A stretch of 64,000 bases of DNA, taken from positions 62,001-126,000 of the forward strand of contig CANIKO010000004.1 of the NCBI GenBank assembly GCA_947468275.1. The letters run 5' to 3'. The notes below the pieces were generated by a model. The model did not search any database. It was not told the origin of the DNA and worked only from the letters and a program-made list of their open reading frames with translations. The position numbers and the translations under genes are program-made. Source of the stretch: Bacteroidota bacterium. Lineage in GTDB: Bacteria; Bacteroidota; Bacteroidia; NS11-12g; UBA9320. Shown one piece after another: positions 16,805 to 25,870 of this stretch (the first letter of the stretch is position 1; each line of letters begins with the position of its first letter).

Positions 16805-19800
16805 TTGAAGAAACTATTTATATACTTAGTTTTTTTTATAAGTGCCTTATCCTCATTTGGGCAAACCGATAATTATGGAACCGATTTTTGGACCGGTTTT
16901 ATGAGTGGGTATACTTCTGGCAGTGAATTAAAACTGTTCGTTTCCGCAAAGCAAAATTCTACAGTAACTATTTCAGTTCCTCTCTTGGCTTACAGTAAAA
17001 CTTTCTCGGTTTTAAAAGACTCAGTTGTTTTGTTTACAGTCCCAAATTCTGTGGGTCAAATTACAACATCCGAGATAGTGGAAAAAACAGGAATACACAT
17101 TGTCTCTGATTTCCCAATTGCTATCACAGCAATGAATTTAGAAAGAGCTACTACAGATGCGACGATTGTTTATCCCTTGAAAAATATTCCGATAAGTCCA
17201 GTTTATATTACTGGACATCCAAAGGCTAATATAAATGAATTTTTATTAGTTAGCCCCGAAAATGGAGTAAAAGTTGAAATAGTACCAACAAAAAATACCA
17301 CAAAAAGTACAGCATTTGTACCAATTAAAATTACACTAGATCAAGGAGAGACTTATCAGGTACAATCTTCTAATACATTGGATGGTTCTACGATTAGGGT
17401 CACAAATAATAAGAAAATAATTGTTTTTACTGGGGATAAATGCTCCAATTTCCCTTGTGGAGCTTGCGATCATCAATATGAACAAGTGATTCCAAATCAA
17501 TTACTCGATACGGCTTATTATGTATTGCCCCATTTTGGTCATAAAAAAGGATATACTGTAAAGGTTGTTAGTATTGACACTACCATTTGGGTAAAGGTTA
17601 ACGGAAAACCATACAGAATTGGCAAGAAAGACTCAGCATTGGTGCTTGATGTGCCAAGTGGAGATTCTGTTTTGCATATTTCAGGACCTAGGAAATTTGC
17701 ATGTTTTCAATTTATGAAAGGTCCTACATGCAATGGGTATATAACTTCTGGATGGGGAGATCCTTCAATTTTAGAGGTTATGAGCGCAAGGTATATGGGG
17801 CAAAAATCCACTTTTTGTGCCGTTAATAGTACCAATTTAAAGGATCATTTTGTAAGTATATTAATTTATACATCTGCGAAAAATACTGCTTATTTGGATG
17901 GTACTAAAATTTCATCTAGCGAATTTTTTACTGTTACGGATAATCCTGATTTTTCATATGCAATGTTAAAAATAAGTCTCGGTGTACATACGATTACTTG
18001 TAATTTAGGGCATTTAGCATATTGCTATGGCATTGGTAATTATGAATCTTATCTCTATACCGCAGGATTTAGCCTTCCTGATTTTGATATTAGTATTAGA
18101 GATACAGCCTTAAAATATGATTGTAAAAACAATAAGGTGACTATGCGGTTTGAGGCAGTTTTGGAGGGGGCTATTAAGGAATATCATTGGGATTTTGGAG
18201 ATGGAAGTGCCACTGATACATCAAAAATAGTAACCCATAAATATACAATTGGTAAAGATTTTACTGTCAAACTTTGGGCTTTGGGGTATAATAACAAGAA
18301 GGATTCGCTTATTAAAAAATACAATTTTAAATGGCCCGAGTTTAATCCTGTTTTTGATAAAGTGCTGTGCGACAAAAGCTATACGTTTGAAGAAAAAAAT
18401 CCATTCTTCAAAAACTTTAAATGGCATGATAATACTACCTCAAATACCTATACTACTAGTAAAACTGAAAAAATTTGGGTAACAGCCACCGACACTTCAG
18501 GTTATTGTAAGTTTGGTGATACTGCTCAAATATCAAAGATTGATGTTTTCTCTAAAATTGTAGTAGATACCCTTTCCAATTGTCAATTAAACAATCTTTT
18601 TAAATTTACCGATTCGTCAGGTGTTAAAAATGATTTAATTCGCTACAAAGTATGGATGTTTCCTGGAGGTGTAACCCGTTATGATACTTCCAAATTTTAT
18701 TATCATTTCCGTCAACCTGGAAAAGTAATGGTATATCTTGATATATACCCTGCCAATTCCGAATGCAAAGCCCGTATTGAAATACCTGTAACCATAAATT
18801 GGAATACTGATATTGATGCAATAGTAGATAAAGAAAAGTATTGTAATGGAGAAGTAGCTACCGTTATCGATAAATCCTATAGTTGCTGCCAACCTGTTAA
18901 AAAATATTATTGGGAGTTTGCGAATGGAACAAAATTAAAATCAGATAGCGGAAAATTTAGCACTAAGGTTTATTATGATTATAAAAATTCAAATGGAATG
19001 TTGAATTTTAATTATATCACCGAAACCTACCAAGGATGCCGCGATACTATAAAATCTGGAGTTATTGTTTGGCCTGCTGCTAAGTCCAAGTTTGATTTTG
19101 GATCTGATTCGGTTAAATGCCTGGCTCTTTCCCGTTGGACATTCACCCACACCTATGATGAAAGTATTGCAGGGCCTTATACCCTATTTTGGAATTTTGG
19201 CAATGGTAAAACCGGAACTCAAAACCAATATAAAAATGTTCGCTATTTTGATACTGGAATATATAAAATAACATTAACTACAACTTCTAACATTGGGTGT
19301 GTGGATTCAGTTAGTAAATATGTAAAAGCTGTTGGAAATGCGGTGGCCAAGTTTTCGATAAACGATACAATTCAATGCTTGGCTACAAATAGATTTATAG
19401 TAACCGATAGTTCCAAAGGGTATGATATTAAATACGTTTGGAATTTTGGAAATGGCAGCACTTCTATTTTACAAAAACCCGCAGCTGAGCATTATAAAGT
19501 TGCAGGTAAGTATAAAATTAAATTAAAAGCAATCTCTAATTATGCGGGATGTTTTGCCGATTCGGTAACACATAATGTGTTTGTAATGAAACAACCAACA
19601 GCCGATTTTTCAATAAATAATACTACAGTTTGTTTTAAAAATAACTCTGTGATTTTTACCGATAATTCAAAATTTTATAACGGTAAATATAAACTTTATT
19701 GGAATTATAATTCTAATTTAGATTCGGCTTTTGCCCCTACAGCCGTTCATTTTAGTGATACCGGAAATTATGCCATACGGCTTATAGCCAAAGATTCCAT

Positions 19801-21133
19801 GGGTTGTTTGGATACCATTTCAAAAACCGTGACATTGAAACCTGAGCCGTTATTAAAAATGACTATTAACGATTCCATTCAGTGTTTTGGAATCAATAAT
19901 TTCAGTGTTCAAAGTTTAAATCCCGATAAATTAAAAAATAGAATTTGGACTTTAAATAATGTGTTAATTAATGGTGGTGAAATTCAGAAAAATATAATTA
20001 ATTTAACTCCCAAAGGTTTTTATAAAGTAACCTTGGCTGAAGAAACCACCTTTGGTTGCAAAGATAGCCTGAGCAAGATTATTGAAGTGTTACCAGCCAT
20101 AAAAGCCGGTTTTAGTATTAATAATGATACCCAGTGTAATAGTTCCCAAAGCTTTGATTTTATTAATACATCCAATCTTGGAAAGGATATTTTAAAATCA
20201 TTAAAATTTGAAGAAAACATTAAACTAATAGGAGCTGCCAATTCAATTTTGAATTATAAATTTTTAAGTACAGGTAATAAAATAATTGAACTAAAAATAG
20301 AAACGGTTCAAGGATGTAAAGACAGTATTAAAAAAATGGTATTTGTAGCCACCGACCCATTGGTTACTTTTATAAGTGATTCCGTTTGCCTTGGTAAATC
20401 CGTTACTTTAAATGCCAATCAAACTACCGGTGCTCCTTTATCTCAGTGGGCTTGGAATATGGGGGACGGAAGCCGCTTTGATCCTGTTATTGTAAATTAT
20501 ACCACTCATACCTATCAAGCCGCAGGTATCTATTATCCTGAAGTTTCCTTTACTGACCAATTGGGGTGTTATGGGATATACAAAGGGGTTCCCATTGTAA
20601 TTTATCCAATACCCAATCCCAATTTTAATATTAGCACTCTTTACAGTGACGACCTGTATTCTTTTGTAAAACTAATTCCTAATACGCTTGGTAATGCTTC
20701 CTATTTATGGTCGTTTCCGGATAAAACCACCAATACTACGGATACACCAACCGTTAAATTCTCAAAATTTTTTAAAGACCGAATTAGTCTAAAAGTGGTA
20801 AGTGCATTTGGTTGTTCAGATACTGCTTCCCATTATTTTTATATTTTCCCTTCACTAACCAATTTGTATCGTGAAAATGCGTTTACCCCTAATGGTGATT
20901 TATTAAATGATGTATTCAAACCTTATAATATTGATGGCGCCAAAGACTATGAATTAAGGATTTTTGATCGATGGGGAGAATTATTATTTAATACTAACGA
21001 TCCAAATGCTGGTTGGAATGGAACTTACAAAAATGAATTAGTACAGGTAGGGGTTTACATTTTTGAAGTAAGATTTATGTATGCCGATGGAAACCGATAT
21101 TCAACTAAAGGCTCGGTAACAGTGGTTCGGTAA
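16805..21133 (+). CDS. giant secreted PKD-repeat protein with IgGFc-binding-like N-terminus and T9SS type B C-terminus
   Basis: 1442 residues from a TTG start that gives a clean signal peptide (MKKLFIYLVFFISALSSFGQ). Residues about 20-420 resemble the IgGFc-binding domain of mucin-related proteins (TDNYGTDFWTGFM, VKVEIVPTKN, CSNFPCGACDHQYEQVIP). A long array of PKD-type domains follows; the clearest are at WDFGDGS, WNFGNGK, WNFGNGS and WNMGDGS, and weaker ones exist, each with a Cys-containing linker. The last about 90 residues (AFTPNGDLLNDVFKPYNI, IFDRWGELLF, GVYIFEV) are the gliding-motility-associated type B sorting domain. It is likely a surface adhesin. Confidence 0.9.
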   Translation: MKKLFIYLVFFISALSSFGQTDNYGTDFWTGFMSGYTSGSELKLFVSAKQNSTVTISVPLLAYSKTFSVLKDSVVLFTVPNSVGQITTSEIVEKTGIHIVSDFPIAITAMNLERATTDATIVYPLKNIPISPVYITGHPKANINEFLLVSPENGVKVEIVPTKNTTKSTAFVPIKITLDQGETYQVQSSNTLDGSTIRVTNNKKIIVFTGDKCSNFPCGACDHQYEQVIPNQLLDTAYYVLPHFGHKKGYTVKVVSIDTTIWVKVNGKPYRIGKKDSALVLDVPSGDSVLHISGPRKFACFQFMKGPTCNGYITSGWGDPSILEVMSARYMGQKSTFCAVNSTNLKDHFVSILIYTSAKNTAYLDGTKISSSEFFTVTDNPDFSYAMLKISLGVHTITCNLGHLAYCYGIGNYESYLYTAGFSLPDFDISIRDTALKYDCKNNKVTMRFEAVLEGAIKEYHWDFGDGSATDTSKIVTHKYTIGKDFTVKLWALGYNNKKDSLIKKYNFKWPEFNPVFDKVLCDKSYTFEEKNPFFKNFKWHDNTTSNTYTTSKTEKIWVTATDTSGYCKFGDTAQISKIDVFSKIVVDTLSNCQLNNLFKFTDSSGVKNDLIRYKVWMFPGGVTRYDTSKFYYHFRQPGKVMVYLDIYPANSECKARIEIPVTINWNTDIDAIVDKEKYCNGEVATVIDKSYSCCQPVKKYYWEFANGTKLKSDSGKFSTKVYYDYKNSNGMLNFNYITETYQGCRDTIKSGVIVWPAAKSKFDFGSDSVKCLALSRWTFTHTYDESIAGPYTLFWNFGNGKTGTQNQYKNVRYFDTGIYKITLTTTSNIGCVDSVSKYVKAVGNAVAKFSINDTIQCLATNRFIVTDSSKGYDIKYVWNFGNGSTSILQKPAAEHYKVAGKYKIKLKAISNYAGCFADSVTHNVFVMKQPTADFSINNTTVCFKNNSVIFTDNSKFYNGKYKLYWNYNSNLDSAFAPTAVHFSDTGNYAIRLIAKDSMGCLDTISKTVTLKPEPLLKMTINDSIQCFGINNFSVQSLNPDKLKNRIWTLNNVLINGGEIQKNIINLTPKGFYKVTLAEETTFGCKDSLSKIIEVLPAIKAGFSINNDTQCNSSQSFDFINTSNLGKDILKSLKFEENIKLIGAANSILNYKFLSTGNKIIELKIETVQGCKDSIKKMVFVATDPLVTFISDSVCLGKSVTLNANQTTGAPLSQWAWNMGDGSRFDPVIVNYTTHTYQAAGIYYPEVSFTDQLGCYGIYKGVPIVIYPIPNPNFNISTLYSDDLYSFVKLIPNTLGNASYLWSFPDKTTNTTDTPTVKFSKFFKDRISLKVVSAFGCSDTASHYFYIFPSLTNLYRENAFTPNGDLLNDVFKPYNIDGAKDYELRIFDRWGELLFNTNDPNAGWNGTYKNELVQVGVYIFEVRFMYADGNRYSTKGSVTVVR

Positions 21134-21410
21134 AGCAAATCAGAAACCTAATTATTAAATTTTTATATTTTATCGATGTTGACTAATGCCCAATTTTCAT
21201 AATCTGAATTTAGGTTATTACATTAGTTGAAATGATGGATTTGGATGATTACCATTCATGTAAAATATAATTTCTTGCAAACAAAAATTAAGATTATTGC
21301 AACTTATTCTGATTTATACACATTCTAATTTACCTTGATTAAAACGCGTTTTGTCCATTAGATTTGCTGCTTATATATTACCAACTTATTTTCGCAAACA
21401 ATTTAAAAAA

Positions 21411-22553
21411 ATGATATCCTTCGAACCTACCGAAAACCAAACTTTAATAAGAAATACTGTAAGAGATTTTGCTGAAAAAAATATCCGTCCTTATCTTATG
21501 GATTGGGACGAAAGCCAAACTTTACCTTTGGAATTATTTAAAAAAATGGGGGAGTTGGGTATTATGGGAGTTTTGGTGCCTCACGAATACGGAGGTGCAG
21601 GATTTGGATATTATGAATACATTGTAGCCATTGAAGAATTGGCTAAAGTGTGTGGCTCTATTGGGTTGGGAATGGCAGCCCACAATTCATTGTGCACCGG
21701 TCATATTATGTATTTTGGCAATGAAGAGCAAAAAATGAAATGGTTGCCAAAGTTAGCTAGTGGCGAGTGGTTAGGAGCTTGGGGACTAACAGAAGCCAAT
21801 ACCGGTAGTGATGCATTAAGAATGGAATGTGTAGCCAAAAAAGATGGTAACGACTGGATAATTAATGGTTCTAAAAACTGGATTACTCATGGTATTTCAA
21901 GCAATGTGGCGGTAGTATTAGCTCGCACTGGCAATTCATTGGATTCAAAAGGTATTACAGCATTTGTTGTAGAACGAGGCACACCCGGATTTAGAGGAGG
22001 AAAAAAAGAAAATAAATTAGGAATGCGAGCCAGCGAAACGGCCGAAATGATTTTTGAAGATTGTAGAGTCTCGAGTGAAAATATACTTGGAAATGTAGGA
22101 GAGGGATTTATACAAGCCATGAAAGTGCTAGATGGTGGTAGGATTTCAATTGCTTCTTTGGCTTTAGGAATTGCCAAAGGGGCTTATGAAGCCGCAGTAA
22201 AGTATTCAAAAGAAAGACATCAGTTTGGCCAACCCATCAGCAGTTTTCAAGGCATTAGTTTTAAATTGGCCGATATGGCTACAAAAATTGAAGCTTCAGA
22301 ATTATTGATTTATCAGGCAGCTTATCTTAAAAATAATCATAAACCAATGACCAAGGAATCGGCTATGGCTAAGTATTACGCTTCCGAAACCTCGGTTTAT
22401 TGCGCTACCGAAGCCGTTCAGATATTTGGAGGTTATGGATATACCAAAGACTTTCCAGTAGAGAAATTTTATCGGGATAGTAAACTTTGCACTATTGGCG
22501 AAGGAACCAGCGAAATTCAAAAATTGGTGATCGCCCGTTCGGTTTTGAAATAA
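21411..22553 (+). CDS. acyl-CoA dehydrogenase
   Basis: 380 residues when started at the ATG at 21411, the normal length. The frame extends upstream to a TTG at 21351, but those 20 residues do not belong to the family. It oxidises acyl-CoA to trans-2-enoyl-CoA with FAD. Visible motifs are WGLTEANTGSDA (FAD and substrate binding), ASETAEMIFEDCRV, RHQFGQPISSFQGI and the C-terminal FGGYGYTKDFPVEKFYRD then GEGTSEIQKLVIAR, where the Glu of GEG is the expected catalytic base. Chain-length preference cannot be told. The exported gene at 22563 follows by 9 bp. Confidence 0.93.
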   Translation: MISFEPTENQTLIRNTVRDFAEKNIRPYLMDWDESQTLPLELFKKMGELGIMGVLVPHEYGGAGFGYYEYIVAIEELAKVCGSIGLGMAAHNSLCTGHIMYFGNEEQKMKWLPKLASGEWLGAWGLTEANTGSDALRMECVAKKDGNDWIINGSKNWITHGISSNVAVVLARTGNSLDSKGITAFVVERGTPGFRGGKKENKLGMRASETAEMIFEDCRVSSENILGNVGEGFIQAMKVLDGGRISIASLALGIAKGAYEAAVKYSKERHQFGQPISSFQGISFKLADMATKIEASELLIYQAAYLKNNHKPMTKESAMAKYYASETSVYCATEAVQIFGGYGYTKDFPVEKFYRDSKLCTIGEGTSEIQKLVIARSVLK

Positions 22554-22562
22554 TGGAGTAGT

Positions 22563-23366
22563 ATGATAAATAAATTTCTCCTAATTATTCCTATATTGTT
22601 GTTGGGGAAAATTTCTAATGCTAAAGATTACCCTTTAGATTCAATAAAACAGAATTGGATACCTTTTTTTAACTTTTCTTTCTTAAATTCATGGAATAAG
22701 GATGGAACATTTATTAGAAACAATCCTTATGAAATAGGGGGTTATAAGGTTATACCTGTTCATGATTTTTCATCAGAAAGGAGAAAAAATGTTTCTTTTT
22801 TAACGAAACCTGAATATTCCTTTTCAACGGGACTGCAATACCAAATTGTGAAAAATGGAATACTTGGGGCTGAAGTAAAGTTTAGTCAAATTGTAAACGC
22901 CGTAAATATTAAAAGAATCAGGTATAGCGATATGGTAGACCAAACAAAAGGCTTTGTAAATCCAACAAATTTAAGAGATATCAGTATCAACTATGCTTAT
23001 CGTGTTTTGTCTTTTGGTTTATCTTATCAAATAGAACAAAAAATTGGCAATCATTTTACCCATAGAATGGGGTACAAATTACAATACGACCGAATAATAA
23101 ATAGCGTTTATGAAATAAATGCCGTAAAGGATAATCGGAAAGTTTATTATTATAATAAAGATTTAAAGTGGTATGATAAATATTGGTCAATATCTCACTT
23201 TTTTAATTATGAAATCAGGCTTTACCATAATAAGAAACAAGCTTTTTGGCTTAATACCCAATATGGTTTTGTTAATACTTATCTTTCAAAAGATATTAGA
23301 AAGGATAAATCTTATTCAGAAAGTAATTTTCAATTACTTTCAGTTGGAATTAAAGCAGAATTTTAA
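22563..23366 (+). CDS. exported protein, probable outer-membrane beta-barrel
   Basis: 267 residues with a signal peptide (LLIIPILLLGKISNA, cleavage near residue 20). The mature part has alternating aromatic strands (PEYSFSTGLQYQIV, RVLSFGLSYQIEQ, SHFFNYEIRLYH, FWLNTQYGFVNTYL) and ends NFQLLSVGIKAEF with a terminal Phe typical of barrels. It starts 9 bp after the acyl-CoA dehydrogenase gene, so co-transcription is likely, though no functional link is evident. It converges with the NFACT gene. Confidence 0.65.
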   Translation: MINKFLLIIPILLLGKISNAKDYPLDSIKQNWIPFFNFSFLNSWNKDGTFIRNNPYEIGGYKVIPVHDFSSERRKNVSFLTKPEYSFSTGLQYQIVKNGILGAEVKFSQIVNAVNIKRIRYSDMVDQTKGFVNPTNLRDISINYAYRVLSFGLSYQIEQKIGNHFTHRMGYKLQYDRIINSVYEINAVKDNRKVYYYNKDLKWYDKYWSISHFFNYEIRLYHNKKQAFWLNTQYGFVNTYLSKDIRKDKSYSESNFQLLSVGIKAEF

Positions 23367-23373
23367 TCAACGG

Positions 23374-24933
23374 TCAATAGTCCTTTGGTTCCACTAAAAT
23401 TCCTGTTTCCCGTTCCACAATCACTTGCCCGGGAAGAAATCCTTTGGGTTTTCTAACATATTTGCGAAGCGTGTAAATAACCTGCGCCAAGGAATTACTT
23501 TTATTTTTTGAATACCATGCTGCCAATGAAGCTACTTGTTCTATAACAGAAGCTGGAATTGGTTTGGAAGCATGGTTTTTAATAATGACATGTGAGCCGC
23601 TAACATCCTTGGCATGAAACCAAGAATCGTTTTTATTGGAATATTTTGTAAGCATTTCATCATTGGCTTTTGCATTTTTCCCAACCAATACCTCAAACCC
23701 TCCAATTGTGTAAAGCCTGTATGGGAGAGGGTTTTGCTTATTGTCTCCTGATTTATTGATGTTGGCTTTAGCCAAAGGATTATTAAGTGATTTATCAAAA
23801 AGCTTTAAATTTTTGTTAGTATCGGCCGCTTTCAGTTTTTCAAGGTTTTGTTTTAAAGTATCTAATTGCTGTGTTACATCCAATAATGACTTATGCTTAA
23901 ATTCTAATTCCTTCACTTCATTTTTTGCTTTTTGATAAAATAAAGTCGCATTTTGCTGAGGTGAAAAATCCGTTTTTATCTTAATAGTAGTTTTAGAATT
24001 GTTATAAAAATCAAAAACCTCCACTTTTGATGTTCCCTTATGAATGCTATGCAAGTTAGCCATAATCAAATCTCCTAATTGATTGTAGGAGCGTTTTTGT
24101 TTAATAGTTTCAATGCTTTTATTCAAATCATTCAAATTCTTTTGTTTTTGATTTATTTGTTTTTCAAGATTGGAAATTTGGCTTTGCTTTTTATTTTTAA
24201 ACGATTCAGAAGCAATAAAAAGCCTTGAAAAATCATTCAGAGCATCGATAATTTGGCTATAGCTTCCAATACTATTCGGACTCGGAAATGCAGATAATTC
24301 AAATTTATCATCCTTCGTTTTTATAATACATACTTCCTTTTCTAAATATTGGGTAATGAATTTTTTATATACTCTTTCTTTATCCCCCGACTGAAAATAT
24401 CCAAGGTTTTCCAAAAAAAACAGAGCATCGGTTCCAAACCAATTGTGAACTTTTGAAAATTCATTAACGTTATTAAACGTGTGTTTTAAGGTTGTTTCAT
24501 TGCCTGAGTAGGCGGAAAGCGGATTGGATAAATCTTTTTGGTGATTTAAACTGAAAATACTAACTGGTTGAGCCTTTTCATCAAATAATATAATGTTCGA
24601 AAATTTGCCAAATAATTTAAAAACTAATCGTTGGCTATTTTCAAATTCAATATCAAAACTGCGGCTAACAGGATGTGTATTTACCGCTATAATTTTTTGT
24701 GAATGAAGACCGGTAAATTGAGCCATTCGGTTTTTTAAAGGAAAATTTTCAATACCAGGAAACTGAAAAAAAGCCTGCCCTTGAAAAAACTGAATTTTAA
24801 AACCTTTTTTTTCGTCAAAGGCAAAAAAAATGTCGGTTTTTGAAGTACTGAAAATATCTTTAAGGGTGCTTTTCCCTAGCCAATTATTTAGCTCAATAGC
24901 TAATCTTTCAATTGTAAATGCATCGGGATACAT
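23374..24933 (-). CDS. NFACT family protein (RqcH/Rqc2 homologue)
   Basis: 519 residues. The N-terminal NFACT-N domain (about 1-215) is followed by a long coiled coil (about 245-385, many Lys/Gln/Glu heptads) and the NFACT-R domain (about 405-505: YRLYTIGGFEVLVGKNAKAN, WFHAKDVSGSHVII, VRKPKGFLPGQVIV). RqcH binds stalled 50S subunits and adds alanine tails to blocked nascent chains. The Bacteroidota form is poorly studied. It follows map by 3 bp on the same strand, forming a translation-related pair. Confidence 0.9.
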   Translation of the reverse strand: MYPDAFTIERLAIELNNWLGKSTLKDIFSTSKTDIFFAFDEKKGFKIQFFQGQAFFQFPGIENFPLKNRMAQFTGLHSQKIIAVNTHPVSRSFDIEFENSQRLVFKLFGKFSNIILFDEKAQPVSIFSLNHQKDLSNPLSAYSGNETTLKHTFNNVNEFSKVHNWFGTDALFFLENLGYFQSGDKERVYKKFITQYLEKEVCIIKTKDDKFELSAFPSPNSIGSYSQIIDALNDFSRLFIASESFKNKKQSQISNLEKQINQKQKNLNDLNKSIETIKQKRSYNQLGDLIMANLHSIHKGTSKVEVFDFYNNSKTTIKIKTDFSPQQNATLFYQKAKNEVKELEFKHKSLLDVTQQLDTLKQNLEKLKAADTNKNLKLFDKSLNNPLAKANINKSGDNKQNPLPYRLYTIGGFEVLVGKNAKANDEMLTKYSNKNDSWFHAKDVSGSHVIIKNHASKPIPASVIEQVASLAAWYSKNKSNSLAQVIYTLRKYVRKPKGFLPGQVIVERETGILVEPKDY

Positions 24934-24936
24934 GAT

Positions 24937-25701
24937 TTAAAACTCACCATAAACATCGGTAAGTAGTTCGCAACCTGAAGGGGTAATTACAATGGTATGT
25001 TCAAACTGAGCTGAAAGATTTCCATCAATGGTTCGTGCTGTCCAACCATCTTTTTTATCAATTTTAGTTCTGGCTTTACCAATATTTATCATAGGTTCTA
25101 TAGTAAAAACCATTCCTTCTCGCATCCGTTTACCACTATTTTTATCGGCCACATGGCTCACTTCTGGTTCTTCATGAAAAGCAATTCCAACACCATGTCC
25201 GCAAAATTCGTAAACAACGCTATAGCCTTTGCTTACAGCATATCTATTTATTTCATAACCAATATTTCCAAATCTATTACCAGGGTAGCATTCTTTGATC
25301 CCAATTTTAAGACATTCTTTGGTCACCTCAATTAATTTTTTAGCATCTTCACTAATATCCCCAACAGCATACATTTTGCATGTATCACCGTAATAGCCAT
25401 TTAAGATAGTTGTGACATCTACGTTTACTATATCTCCATCTTTTAAAATATAAGGCCCTGGTATGCCATGACAAACTACATCATTTACTGAAACACAAAC
25501 AGATTTAGGGAATTTATGATAATTAAGCGGGGCGGGTTTGGCATTGTTTTTAAGAATATATTCATGTGCTTTTTCATTTATAAAATCTGTGGTGTTGCCA
25601 GCTACCACAAATTGTTCAAGATATTTTAATGTTTCAGCAGCCAAATGTCCGCTCTTGCGAATTCCCTCAATTTGTTCTTTACTTTTTATGCGAATGCTCA
25701 T
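24937..25701 (-). CDS. map: type I methionine aminopeptidase
   Basis: 254 residues, normal length. It removes the initiator methionine from nascent proteins. Metal-binding residues are visible in order: Asp in VNVDVT, Asp in YYGDTCKMY, His in CGHGVGIAFHEEP, Glu in VFTIEPMI and Glu in AQFEHTIVI. The downstream NFACT gene begins 3 bp after its stop. Confidence 0.95.
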   Translation of the reverse strand: MSIRIKSKEQIEGIRKSGHLAAETLKYLEQFVVAGNTTDFINEKAHEYILKNNAKPAPLNYHKFPKSVCVSVNDVVCHGIPGPYILKDGDIVNVDVTTILNGYYGDTCKMYAVGDISEDAKKLIEVTKECLKIGIKECYPGNRFGNIGYEINRYAVSKGYSVVYEFCGHGVGIAFHEEPEVSHVADKNSGKRMREGMVFTIEPMINIGKARTKIDKKDGWTARTIDGNLSAQFEHTIVITPSGCELLTDVYGEF

Positions 25702-25870
25702 TAGCTAATCAGGCAATATTTAAGGTACAAAAATACAATTAATCTTAAGAAAGGAATCCTGAAAATTCTATTCTAAGTCTTGTTCAAAACTATATAGTGA
25801 TTTGTAACAATTATTTATCAAAAAGTATAATATTCAAATATTAACTTATTATTGCTTTATAATTTATAAT

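Noticed and set aside
21351-21410. Longer acyl-CoA dehydrogenase from a TTG start
   Set aside because: The 20 extra residues do not match the family, and an ATG at 21411 gives the normal length.
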